This document shows positions 53,674-62,435 of a stretch of 64,000 bases of DNA, piece by piece. The notes beneath the pieces were generated by a model. That model searched no databases, was not told the DNA's origin, and was given only the letters and a program-made list of their open reading frames with translations. The position numbers and the translations under genes were made by a program. Within the stretch, counting starts at the first letter, position 1, and each line of letters begins with the position of its first letter. Source of the stretch: Thalassococcus profundi (GTDB lineage: Bacteria; Pseudomonadota; Alphaproteobacteria; Rhodobacterales; Rhodobacteraceae); the NCBI RefSeq assembly GCF_003344785.1, contig NZ_QPMK01000003.1, positions 168,877-232,876 of the forward strand. The letters run 5' to 3'.

Positions 53674-55455
53674 ATGACCGAACACTTGAATCCCGAAATA
53701 TCCAATATCATCCACATACCCGGATTGGGCGCGGGAACTGTGCAAAACGTTCCGGGCGCATCTGTGTCGGACGGCCCGCCTGCCGACTTCTTCCTCGGGC
53801 AGGACGGCGTGTGGCAGATTCGAGCCACGAAAGATGACGACGAAGAAGCTGTCCGGCTCTGCTCGCCGCTTCGTGTCGTCGCGCTCTGCCGTCGGGCCAA
53901 TGGATCTGGTTGGGGCCAGGTGATCGAGATTGAAGACGAAGATGGCCGCTCGCATACTGTAATTCTGGATGCTGCAACCTTGTCGGGCAGCGCGTCCCGC
54001 GTTGTAGCCGTCTTGGTCAGCAAGGGTCTCGTGCTGGCGCGTGGAGCGAAGGTCAAGGAAGGGATCGTGGAACTCTTGAATGCGTGGCGCCCGCAGCTGC
54101 GTCTTGATCTGGTCGATGCGCTGGGATGGACCGATGGCGCATGTTCCGCGTTTGCTCTCGCCGATGGCCGTGTGTTGGGTAATGCTCAAGTCTATTATCC
54201 GGGTGCTTCTCCGGAACTGGCGGCGTCGGTCCGTCCGCATGGTTCGCAATCGGCGTGGACGCGCAACATTGCGGAACCCTGCTTGGGAAACCCTCTGGCC
54301 ATACTAGCTATCAGCCAAGCTCTTAGCGGGCCGCTTCTGCAGTTTCTGGGGATGCAGGGCGGTGGGTTTCATTTGTTCGGCGCTTCGAGTTGTGGAAAGT
54401 CCACCTTGCTTCAGATTGCCGCGTCCGTCTGGGGCGATGCCACGCTTGTGCGCAGTTGGCGCGTCACATCAAACGCGCTGGAACCCATTGCGGCAGCCAG
54501 CAGCGGCACATCGCTGCTTCTTGATGAACTCGCAGAGATCGATCCGCGTAAATTGGGCGAAGTCGCCTATCTCCTCGCAAATGGTCAGGGCAAAGGACGC
54601 TTGGGGCAGAAAGGTGAGCTAACGCCCGTCTTTCGCTGGCGTGTTGCTTTGCTGAGCTCGGGCGAAATCTCCATCGTCGCGCACATCAAGGCGGGTGGTC
54701 GACACGTTCATGCTGGCCATCAAGTCCGCTTGGTCGACATCCCCGCCGACAGCCGGGCGTTTGGGGCATTCGATGTTCTTCATGGGTCAACCGATGGAAG
54801 GGTCTTCTCAGAGCGGTTGAACCGGGCGGCCTTGGAGTACAACGGTTGGGCCGGCCCGGTTTTCATTGAAGCTCTGATGCGCAATCAGTCAGAACGCGAT
54901 GCGATGCGCCGCACGGTTGAGCGTTTCCTGGCAATGGTCATGCGCAAGCACGATTTGCCGCAGGACGCGCAGGTCGAGCGAGTCCTGAAGCGTTTCGCTC
55001 TTGCGGCACTGGCTGGCGAATTGGCATCGAAGTTTGGCCTTACTGGTTGGCCCAAAGGTGCGGCAACCATGGCGATGATGTCTTTGGTTGGGGAGTGGCT
55101 TGCAAGTCAGGATTGCGCTTCGAGATCGAAGGCTGATATGTCAATTGCACTGACGCGCGACTACCTGCGGACCTACTCGGCTTCTCGTCTGTCCGAGCTT
55201 GGCTCCCTTGCAGTCGATCGTCAGGATGGCTGGAGGGATGACGCTTGGTTCTATCTCTTGCCGGAAACTTGGCAGCGGGTTCATGGAGACGATGCCGTCG
55301 AAGCCGCAAGGCGTCACCGTAGTGCGGATCTGCTGAAGGCCAGCAAAGGGCATCACCAGTTCCGGATGCCTCGAAAGGTGGAAGGCCAGCCGCGGGTCTA
55401 CGCCGTCTCCGCCAGAATTCTGCGGGGGCCGGATGAGCCGCTGACCGCCCAGTGA
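53674..55455 (+). CDS. DUF927-family ATPase (helicase-like)
   Basis: 593 residues. Walker A is GASSCGKST (236-244, Lys242) and Walker B LLLDELAE (281-288), in the DUF927 domain (about 110-390); RRVALLSSG near residue 330 is a sensor-like segment. DUF927 proteins occur in phages, plasmids and integrative elements and are thought to help replication, often with primases. The C-terminal third, with a predicted helical domain, matches nothing I know. Codon use and base composition are less GC-rich than the core. The start at 53674 has AAAGG upstream; 53653 is possible. Confidence 0.85.
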   Translation: MTEHLNPEISNIIHIPGLGAGTVQNVPGASVSDGPPADFFLGQDGVWQIRATKDDDEEAVRLCSPLRVVALCRRANGSGWGQVIEIEDEDGRSHTVILDAATLSGSASRVVAVLVSKGLVLARGAKVKEGIVELLNAWRPQLRLDLVDALGWTDGACSAFALADGRVLGNAQVYYPGASPELAASVRPHGSQSAWTRNIAEPCLGNPLAILAISQALSGPLLQFLGMQGGGFHLFGASSCGKSTLLQIAASVWGDATLVRSWRVTSNALEPIAAASSGTSLLLDELAEIDPRKLGEVAYLLANGQGKGRLGQKGELTPVFRWRVALLSSGEISIVAHIKAGGRHVHAGHQVRLVDIPADSRAFGAFDVLHGSTDGRVFSERLNRAALEYNGWAGPVFIEALMRNQSERDAMRRTVERFLAMVMRKHDLPQDAQVERVLKRFALAALAGELASKFGLTGWPKGAATMAMMSLVGEWLASQDCASRSKADMSIALTRDYLRTYSASRLSELGSLAVDRQDGWRDDAWFYLLPETWQRVHGDDAVEAARRHRSADLLKASKGHHQFRMPRKVEGQPRVYAVSARILRGPDEPLTAQ

Positions 55456-55462
55456 AGCCGTG

Positions 55463-55532
55463 CGATTTGGATCACATGGAACACAACGGTTGCGCCTGAT
55501 CCAAGTGATCCAAATGATCCCAGCGATTCAAC
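55463..55532. repeat. Iteron-like 9-bp tandem repeat cluster
   Basis: Four direct 9-base units: TGATCCAAG (55497), TGATCCAAA (55506), TGATCCCAG (55515) and CGATTCAAC (55524). An inverted copy CGATTTGGATCA lies at 55463-55474. They sit just after the DUF927 stop and before the recombinase start. The layout fits either a replication origin bound by an initiator or a recombinase res-type site. Confidence 0.7.
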
Positions 55533-55687
55533 CTCATAGGATGTTTCCTCACCGTTGGTTTGGCTTGAGAGCGTTAATCTTAACAGCGAAACTCCCCTGC
55601 AAAGCCTTCGAGTTCGAAGCGAACTACACCACACTTTGCCAGCCTGTCAGCAACCGATCATTCCCCACGTTTCCAGGTAGTTACCCC

Positions 55688-56467
55688 ATGTGCCTTAACG
55701 TCCCTTTCGCACCAAAAATCCCCGCGACGAAATGCCGATCCGCCGTCGCCTATGCCCGGGTATCGACAAAACAGCAGTCCTCTCAGAGCCTCAGCATCGA
55801 AGGCCAGTTCGATGCCATCCGCGCGTTTGCGTCAAAGAACCGAATGGAGATCACGTATTACGAACTGGACGAAGCCTCGGCCTACGGTCCCGGGTCGGAA
55901 AATCGCCCGGGCTTGCAGGCCGCCATCCGGCACGCCAAGGCGTCCGGCGGCGTCGTGATCGTCTACCGTGTGAGCCGTCTCAGCCGGTGGATCGCGTCCG
56001 TGGACCTTCTGCGCGCGACCGGCGTGCGTTTCTACTCGGTGGACAAAGGTTACCTGTCTGAAACACGCCTCCGGCAAGGTGTTCTCAAGGCCCAGGAAGA
56101 AGCAGACCACAAATCGCTCGCCCAGAAGATGCAGCACAGTTTGGCGCGGCTCCGCGGCAAGAAATGTCGGCGCAGCGTTTCTCCGAGTGATCGCCGCAAG
56201 GGCACAGTCAACAACCAGCATCGCCGCGACGACAACATCCGCTCGGTCGCCAACCATTTCTGTGATCTTCCCGGGATGGAAAAGATGACGCACAGCGCGC
56301 GAGCCGAGAGCCTTAATCTGGCTGGTGTGCTCCGGATGGTGAGCGCCCGCCGTGAGCGCCGATCAGAATGGACAGGTGAAGCTCTTCGCAAGCAATGGCC
56401 TTTGGTGATGGCGGAGATCGAGCTCCTGAGGGATGTGGACAACTTTCGGGGCGGTCCGGTCGGTTGA
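55688..56467 (+). CDS. Serine recombinase (resolvase N-terminal type)
   Basis: 259 residues. The catalytic domain (about 15-160) has VAYARVSTKQQ with the nucleophile Ser, SIEGQFDAIRAFA, ENRPGLQAAIRHAK and VYRVSRLSRW with two conserved arginines. The resolvase DRLSR-type Asp is replaced by Ser (VSRLSR), which may weaken activity or mark a divergent subgroup. The remaining 100 residues contain EADHKSLAQKMQHSLARLRG and a basic tail, but no long zinc-ribbon arm of large serine integrases. It could resolve or integrate the element. AGGTAG precedes the ATG. Confidence 0.8.
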   Translation: MCLNVPFAPKIPATKCRSAVAYARVSTKQQSSQSLSIEGQFDAIRAFASKNRMEITYYELDEASAYGPGSENRPGLQAAIRHAKASGGVVIVYRVSRLSRWIASVDLLRATGVRFYSVDKGYLSETRLRQGVLKAQEEADHKSLAQKMQHSLARLRGKKCRRSVSPSDRRKGTVNNQHRRDDNIRSVANHFCDLPGMEKMTHSARAESLNLAGVLRMVSARRERRSEWTGEALRKQWPLVMAEIELLRDVDNFRGGPVG

Positions 56468-56630
56468 AACTGTCCAATCAGCATCGGCTGCCGGAAGGTC
56501 CTTCTAGCAGCCGACGCTTGGCGTCATATTTTTCAGAAGAAACCTGCAACACTCAGCGTCATATCCGTCTTCTCCGCAGCAATAACGTAAGCGACACAAC
56601 ACTCTGCTGCACACACAGGAGACGCAGATC

Positions 56631-57038
56631 ATGCCGCTAAAAGGCCATCCACACGAACACTCCCGGCTCGCAAAATTCGTCGATCGCCGCATTCTCGAAT
56701 TGGCGCCGAAAAAAGCGCAACGCGACATCGCTTTGGAGGCGGGTTTTCGCAATGCGAACATGATTTCGATGATCAAATCTGGAAGTGCCAAACTCGCGCT
56801 GGACCGTGTTCCGGCGATGGCCAAGGCGTTGGAGGTGGACCCGAAGCATTTGTTTGTCTTGGCACTCGAGCAGACTGGTTTCGAAACCACCCGTGCGGCC
56901 GTGGGCGATATCTTTGCCGCGATCGTGACGACGAACGAGGCTGACTGGATCGAGGAACTTCGGGACGCATCTGATGGCACCGACCCGCGGCTCAATCGGC
57001 GCGCACGGACCGCCCTTCGCGCGCTGTTCGGCAAATGA
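56631..57038 (+). CDS. HTH-domain protein (Cro/CI-like)
   Basis: 135 residues. The helix-turn-helix (about 10-70: FVDRRILELAPKKAQRDIALEAG, NANMISMIKSG, LDRVPAMAKALEVDPKHLF) resembles lambda-repressor-type regulators. The C-terminal half (AIVTTNEADWIEELRDASDG) is not recognised. GGAGACGCAG precedes the ATG. Its stop overlaps the ATG of the next small ORF, so the two are translationally coupled. It probably controls element genes. Confidence 0.75.
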   Translation: MPLKGHPHEHSRLAKFVDRRILELAPKKAQRDIALEAGFRNANMISMIKSGSAKLALDRVPAMAKALEVDPKHLFVLALEQTGFETTRAAVGDIFAAIVTTNEADWIEELRDASDGTDPRLNRRARTALRALFGK

Positions 57039-57199
57039 GCCGTCGAGTGATCGATGGCTTCGCGCTTCCGCAAACGGAGCTGCCTCTGACAGCGGAGGAG
57101 TGGGCTTGGATAAGCTTCCTTCGTGACCTTCACACCGGCCCGGTTCGGGCACCGGCGCTGAAGGCCATACAGCGGCTCCGGACAGTCTTGGCAGAGTGA
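57035..57199 (+). CDS. 54-residue protein coupled to the HTH gene
   Basis: The ATG overlaps the HTH stop (ATGA, 57035-57038). The product begins MSRRVIDGFALPQTELPLTA, continues with an aromatic segment EEWAWISFLRDL, and ends in a basic helix (ALKAIQRLRTVLAE). It is hydrophilic with an amphipathic helix and matches nothing I know. Coupling by a four-base overlap supports translation. It could be an antitoxin-like or co-regulator partner of the HTH protein. Confidence 0.5.
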   Translation: MSRRVIDGFALPQTELPLTAEEWAWISFLRDLHTGPVRAPALKAIQRLRTVLAE

Positions 57200-57435
57200 T
57201 ATCAAAGCTCTTGTGACGCCCATCTGAGAAGCTCTGTTTTCGGCCCCCGACGGGGTAAGTAGACAGATAAAGATAATCAGAGCGTCGTGCGCAGATGGGC
57301 GAAAAGCAGAAGTTCGCTGCGATCGATTCCGAGGTCTGTTGTGCGGTAAAGCAGCCTTTCGCGGCGCGACGCTTCGATGTCCGTTTCAGCCAATTACGGG
57401 TTCTGAATATTCCAGCCCAAATCCATAAAGGTAGT

Positions 57436-58005
57436 TCAGGGGGTGTCGACCAAGTCGAGGCCGTCCGCAAAATCCGTCACCGCCGCGCGCCTGTTTGCGA
57501 TTGGTGCGGAAAAGGTAAGGCTGAAACTTCTCATTGGGCCCCCAAAGAACGCCAGCGTCGCTTCGCGGTCGCACAGGTTCGTTTCAACGCAGATTGCTAG
57601 GCGCTGAAAAAAGTAGACAACGTCCTCAAAGGCGCGCTGTGCCTCAGGATCGTCCATGACCTCTCGAGTGACGCGTGCATAAAGCGCGGCGCGCATCGTG
57701 TCATCCGCTCGCGCCGCGTCGAGGTCTGCTTGTGGCACCTCGTCAAGATTTGCCTTAACGCGGGCGTCGAGAGCGCGGAAGGCATTGAGGTAATGCGTGC
57801 CACCCTGCGTTGCCCCTTCCCAGACGTCGAGTAGAGCCAGCGTCGCTTCTGCACGGGCCGCCTCGCGCCGCTGCGCCAATTCGAAGTAGGCAAGGATCAG
57901 GCCTATGAGGCCACCAAGAACCGCGAGCACGGTAAAAAGGCCCGCCAGTCCGTCCCAGATCGATATCGGAACCCCGAGAAAGCGCCGCTCGTGCTCAGCC
58001 GGCAT
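57436..58005 (-). CDS. Single-span membrane protein of the caspase operon
   Basis: 189 residues. One membrane helix at about 17-42 (WDGLAGLFTVLAVLGGLIGLIL) with a positive cytoplasmic flank, then a soluble helical domain with Ala/Glu/Arg-rich coiled stretches and FFQRLAICVETNLCDREATLAFF near residue 140. That last segment weakly recalls DUF4760 proteins. The start at 58005 lies inside the upstream gene's last codons (11-base overlap), so it is translationally coupled. It could be a membrane partner of the exported protease. Confidence 0.65.
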   Translation of the reverse strand: MPAEHERRFLGVPISIWDGLAGLFTVLAVLGGLIGLILAYFELAQRREAARAEATLALLDVWEGATQGGTHYLNAFRALDARVKANLDEVPQADLDAARADDTMRAALYARVTREVMDDPEAQRAFEDVVYFFQRLAICVETNLCDREATLAFFGGPMRSFSLTFSAPIANRRAAVTDFADGLDLVDTP

Positions 58006-58402
58006 TGCAGGCCTCGACGAGGTCAAAAGCAACGGATGGGTCGAACGGGCCTTCGTGCGCGGCGATCAGGTCGCGCAGGCAGAGAGCGAGAGGTCGGTCG
58101 AGGATGTAGACCGACTTGATCCGCATCTCGGTGTTCGCGGGCGGAAGCGCGCCCATTTCCAGCAAGCCGCCGCGCTGGCCCGCCGCGTCACCGTTCGCAT
58201 CGCAGCCGGCGAGATTCACCTGCTGACGACCCGCGGGCGCTGCGTCAAGAGCCTCCATCAGGACGTCGAAGTTATCGGTGAAGCAGGTGGCGTAGCCTTC
58301 GGTTAGTTCGACAACCTCATCACAGATGAAGCACTCCTCCGCCGCAGAGGGCAAGGACCCGAGCGCAAGGATTGCCGTGGCACAAAGGCTAGAATAGCGC
58401 AT
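57995..58402 (-). CDS. Small exported cysteine-containing protein
   Basis: 135 residues. A signal peptide (about 1-21, ending PSAA) is followed by CFIC (Cys24, Cys27), two further Cys in YATCFTDNF and VNLAGCDANGD, and two near the C-terminus. DANGD resembles a calcium-binding loop. Not recognised. The ATG at 58402 overlaps the end of the caspase gene by 14 bases, so it is translationally coupled. It may be a periplasmic partner, substrate or inhibitor of the protease. Confidence 0.65.
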   Translation of the reverse strand: MRYSSLCATAILALGSLPSAAEECFICDEVVELTEGYATCFTDNFDVLMEALDAAPAGRQQVNLAGCDANGDAAGQRGGLLEMGALPPANTEMRIKSVYILDRPLALCLRDLIAAHEGPFDPSVAFDLVEACNAG

Positions 58403-61400
58403 GGTCGCCCACCACACGCGTGCGTGTCATCCACGGCACCTGCTCCCCGCCGCTTAGTCCCTCGACAATCCGGCGCACGCCTCGCGCCAGTTCCGACGCC
58501 TCGATGCGCCCGTTGCCGTCGGCATCGTGGACGCTGCGCTCACCCACGAGCACGCGCTCAAGCGCGACGGTGAAGAGGCCGCCGCCCACTTCGGGCGCCT
58601 CGATAGACTGCTGGCGCCCCTTCGACGCCGCCAAGACTGTCAGGTTCGTCGGCAGACCGGCGAGGCCGCCAACTGCTCCATCGTTCGTCGCAAAGAGCCC
58701 GGTGCCCGCCGCACCCGAATGGCACGCATCAATCAGCACCGTCACGCGTGCCGAGGTCTGGGCGATCCGCGCTGCGATCTCGGACCAAGAGAGACCGGTC
58801 GCGTGCAGTCGGTCCGGGTTCGTTCCCGAGAGGGCAAGGTGGAACTGCCCATCCTCGTCCGTCAGGCCGTGGCCGGCGAAAAAGAGCACCGCGTGATCGC
58901 CCTTTCCCAGACCCGCCAGCGTATCGTCCACGGCCGTCAGAACAGAGGCCGCGTCCGCCCGGCGCCCGCCGACGAATCGCGGCGTGTCGTAGGCTGGCAC
59001 GCCTTGGGGCAACGCGGTCATGGCGCGCATTAGACGGTCAGCGTCCGCCTTGGCATAATTCAGGTCCGGCAGGCGTGGATCGGCGTAGCGGTCCACGGCC
59101 ACGGCGAGGACGCGCCGCGTGCCGCCCAGAGGCCCAGGGCCCAGATCCGCGGTGACCGCATTGCTCGATAGCCCCTCGGAAGTGACGGCCACAACGGCGG
59201 CATGCCGCGTTCCTGGAAGGCGATCGGCTAACACGCTCATACGGTTCCCCGTGATCGCGAAGGTGTCCGTCAGGATGCCATCCTGATGCAGGTGCAATTC
59301 AGCGGCTCCGCGTGGCGCGAGTAGACGCACATCGAGTGCGACGCGGTCCTCTTTGGCTGTCACCGTCGCCGACAGCTCAGGCGGCACTGGCACGATAGGC
59401 GCGCCGGGCGCTTCGCCCCCGAGAACCTGCCGCACGAGGCCGGGCGCGTAGAGGACCGGGTCGAACCGGTCGAAGCTGAACTGCCCGTCAAGACCTGGAA
59501 ACCGCAGGTCGATGGTGGTGGCCGCCTCAGCAGTGGCGTCGAAGCGATAATCCTCGGTCCAGACGGCGACCTCGTCGTCCACGATGCGCCCCGCGAGCAC
59601 CGTCGCGCCGTCGGCGATGCGATGGACATGGAACCCGCCGTCGCGATTAAGCTGGAGGACATGCGCATTGTCGGAGGTAAGGTAGGCGTCCGACAGAAGG
59701 TCGCCTGAGGGCAAGCCGCGCCACAGCCGCCGCACCTCGCGCGCGTCCATATCGAATACCGCGATGCCGCCGTTCCTGGGCGTGAACAGGAGCAACGTCC
59801 GGTCGTAAAGCCGCGAGGCGACGGGCACCTCGTGAAACTGCGGCAACCGGTTGTTACCCATGTAGCTGAATGACATTATGCTCAGCTCCTCGACCGTTTC
59901 GGGCTGAGGCGCCGAAAGGTCCGCCACGAACAGGAAGCTCAGGCCTCGCAGGCTTCCCAAGGTCGCACCGGCTGTGCATTCGGCCCGACCGACCATGATC
60001 GCACCTTCAGGTGCGTCGATTACGTCGAGCTGGAGGATCGTGTCCGGCAAGGAGAGGGCCCCGGGCGCGGCAAACACTGTTTGGTCAGTGATATCTGCCT
60101 CGCCGCCCGTAAGATATGTGAAACAGTTTATTGACGCACGGTAATTTCCTGGAGGCTCCTCTAAGAGATCGAACTTCCAATTGGAGGCCGCGCCGATGAC
60201 CGCGAGGCGATCCTCGATGGCGCGCACATCCGCGGCAGGGCGCTCCAAAAGGTTCCTGTTATCAACGTGCTGAACCTCACCTCCCGCCAAGGACACGCTT
60301 GCAAGCCCAGGCAGCACATCGAGCCCGATGCGCTCAAAGGCGCCAACCTCGGAGCCCCCAACCCCGCGCAGCAGCGACGCTAATTCTTGCGGCGCCTCTT
60401 CGGTCGGGCGAGGGATCGGATCGGCCAGGTCGAGCACGGGCCCTGGCATCCGCGCACCTCCGGGAAGGGACAGCCCGTTTGCAACCGCGATTGGCGCGAC
60501 CGTCCCGAGGCTGCGCGCAGCTATCGCCTGCAAGGGTGCAGTCATATATCCGGTAGTGGCGTAACCGTTGCCCTGTTCTTCGTAGGTCAGCGGCCCGCCC
60601 TGCACCGGCCCGAGCCAATGACCCTGTGCGCCGCGAACGGCAACGATCCCGTTTTCCAGATCGAAAGAGACATGTGTGTTGTCCATGTTGGCCGGGCAGC
60701 AACTCGGGCCGGTGATCTGATTGTCGACCAGCAGACGCTCGGCGAATGGGAATGCAACTCCGACCTTCCCCCAAGGCCAAGAGGAACCCATTAGCACGGT
60801 GTCACCCGAGCTCCAGCGCAGCGTCTCGGGCTCCGCGCGGAGCTGCAGGACGGCGACGCCGTCGAGAACGTCGATCACCGAATGGACCCCGTCTTCCGAC
60901 ACGGTCAAGAACCGACCTGTGGCCGACAGCGCGGCGTTGCGCCCAGCCCGCTCCACGATCTCGGTGCCGTCGGATAGGACCGAGATACGCATGCGGGCAA
61001 GTCCGACCTCGATCCGCCGGTCGTGGGCGGGCAAATCGAGCTGGTGCGTTAGATCCTGACGGCCCAGGTCGGTGCCGATCACCAATTCCGCGGGCGCCGG
61101 TGCAACCTCGATCACGGCCTCTCGACGCATCAGTTCCACCTCTTCGTCACAGCCTGGCAGCCACGCTACGAGTGAGAGCGCGACTGACATCGGCCCTGCC
61201 CGTAGCGGACGCAACGCTACCTCGCCCGCGCGACCGGCGCCGCGAGCCCATAGCGCCACCAGCGCACGCGTCTCACCCGAACCGGCGCCGATGCCGAACG
61301 GATTGGGCGCATCCGGCCCCAGCGGAATCGCGCCCCCGCCGACGAAGCGCGCGGCGGCCGGCGTGCGCGCCATCACCCAAACCGGCATGCGTTCCACGAG

Positions 61401-62435
61401 GTCGTTGCCCGACCAGGCGAGCGTCAGTGGCTCGCCGACCTTCGCACGACCTTCGGGAATCGACAGCGTCATCGCTTCCGCGAGCCGCGCGAAGTCGGCC
61501 CGCTCCGCGGCGCAGGACCGCGCCATCGGCGCTGCGAGACGCCTCACCCGGGAAGCATGCGCGTCGGGCGTCTCCCCGTCGCGCCAGCGCGCCGCCTCGT
61601 CCACCCGCGGCAGCGGGCCGCGCGTGGGCGGTGGGATCATTACAGAATTCGGGACCGTGCGGACTCCGGACGAGGCGCCTTGGTATCCGACCATGCGACC
61701 TCCAGCCGTCTTCAGGAAGCATACGTTCCCATCGGCGGCATTGTGGGTGAAGGCGCCGCAGCCCTCGGTGGCGAGGCAGAGCGCGGCACAGCTATCCTGC
61801 GTCATGTCGCGCAAAAGTGGATCGTCTAGCCCGGATCGGATGTCGCCGCCCCAAAGATCGGCATTCGAGGTCACGGTGAACGCGCGTCGTCCGAGGTCCA
61901 GGTTGGAGGTGTCCAACACGACTTGGCTCTCGTCGGAACGACGCTCGAAGGCGTCCCAAGCCCCGACAGTTCGAGGCGCCGGTGCCTCCGGCACTGCACG
62001 GGTGCATCCGGCCAAGAGTGTCGTAAGCGCCCGCGACGAGCCTGCGAGCGATAGGTCCATTCGTCCGCCGGCCAGATCGATGCGCAGTCGGGAACCACGG
62101 CGCATGGCATCGAAGATGGGTGCATTGTTCTGCGGGTCGAGTAAGACGGACGGGAAGCCCTGCGAGCCCGAGAACGTCCCCGATCCCACAACGCGCCCGT
62201 CTACCGCGATTTGCCCTTGCCCGGGTTGCAGACCTCCTCCGTTCGCAACGAGGCTGATCTGACCGTTCGGGGCACAGAAGAGTCGAACACAGCTTCCCGG
62301 TTCGGTCACGGTGCAGATGCGCGCTTCGGCATCGTTTCCTTCCCAGCGGTCCGTCTGTGCGTCTACGGGCGCGATCAATAGCGCTCCAGTCACTGCAAGT
62401 GCCGACGCCAATCTGGCAAAACAAACTAGCGTCAT
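58389..62435 (-). CDS. Exported PAN-domain caspase-like protease (metacaspase clan)
   Basis: 1348 residues. A signal peptide (1-26) precedes a beta-rich region, a PAN/Apple-like domain (about 193-260, Cys216, Cys220, Cys226, Cys239), a long central part with beta-propeller-like blocks (SATGRFLTVSEDG, FDMDAREVRRLWRGL), and a C-terminal caspase domain from about 1105 (RRVLAVAVDRYAD). The catalytic dyad is His1189 (LFFAGHG) and Cys1238 (LIDACHSG). An EF-hand-like DADGNGRIEASEL near 1300 suggests calcium control, as in metacaspases. It is the first of three overlapping genes. Function is unknown; the substrate probably lies in the periplasm or outside. Confidence 0.85.
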   Translation of the reverse strand: MTLVCFARLASALAVTGALLIAPVDAQTDRWEGNDAEARICTVTEPGSCVRLFCAPNGQISLVANGGGLQPGQGQIAVDGRVVGSGTFSGSQGFPSVLLDPQNNAPIFDAMRRGSRLRIDLAGGRMDLSLAGSSRALTTLLAGCTRAVPEAPAPRTVGAWDAFERRSDESQVVLDTSNLDLGRRAFTVTSNADLWGGDIRSGLDDPLLRDMTQDSCAALCLATEGCGAFTHNAADGNVCFLKTAGGRMVGYQGASSGVRTVPNSVMIPPPTRGPLPRVDEAARWRDGETPDAHASRVRRLAAPMARSCAAERADFARLAEAMTLSIPEGRAKVGEPLTLAWSGNDLVERMPVWVMARTPAAARFVGGGAIPLGPDAPNPFGIGAGSGETRALVALWARGAGRAGEVALRPLRAGPMSVALSLVAWLPGCDEEVELMRREAVIEVAPAPAELVIGTDLGRQDLTHQLDLPAHDRRIEVGLARMRISVLSDGTEIVERAGRNAALSATGRFLTVSEDGVHSVIDVLDGVAVLQLRAEPETLRWSSGDTVLMGSSWPWGKVGVAFPFAERLLVDNQITGPSCCPANMDNTHVSFDLENGIVAVRGAQGHWLGPVQGGPLTYEEQGNGYATTGYMTAPLQAIAARSLGTVAPIAVANGLSLPGGARMPGPVLDLADPIPRPTEEAPQELASLLRGVGGSEVGAFERIGLDVLPGLASVSLAGGEVQHVDNRNLLERPAADVRAIEDRLAVIGAASNWKFDLLEEPPGNYRASINCFTYLTGGEADITDQTVFAAPGALSLPDTILQLDVIDAPEGAIMVGRAECTAGATLGSLRGLSFLFVADLSAPQPETVEELSIMSFSYMGNNRLPQFHEVPVASRLYDRTLLLFTPRNGGIAVFDMDAREVRRLWRGLPSGDLLSDAYLTSDNAHVLQLNRDGGFHVHRIADGATVLAGRIVDDEVAVWTEDYRFDATAEAATTIDLRFPGLDGQFSFDRFDPVLYAPGLVRQVLGGEAPGAPIVPVPPELSATVTAKEDRVALDVRLLAPRGAAELHLHQDGILTDTFAITGNRMSVLADRLPGTRHAAVVAVTSEGLSSNAVTADLGPGPLGGTRRVLAVAVDRYADPRLPDLNYAKADADRLMRAMTALPQGVPAYDTPRFVGGRRADAASVLTAVDDTLAGLGKGDHAVLFFAGHGLTDEDGQFHLALSGTNPDRLHATGLSWSEIAARIAQTSARVTVLIDACHSGAAGTGLFATNDGAVGGLAGLPTNLTVLAASKGRQQSIEAPEVGGGLFTVALERVLVGERSVHDADGNGRIEASELARGVRRIVEGLSGGEQVPWMTRTRVVGDHALF

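Noticed and set aside
57295-57600. 101-codon plus-strand frame (and a longer minus-strand frame overlapping it)
   Set aside because: It overlaps the membrane-protein gene on the other strand and lacks a clear ribosome site. A decayed fragment is possible but cannot be supported.
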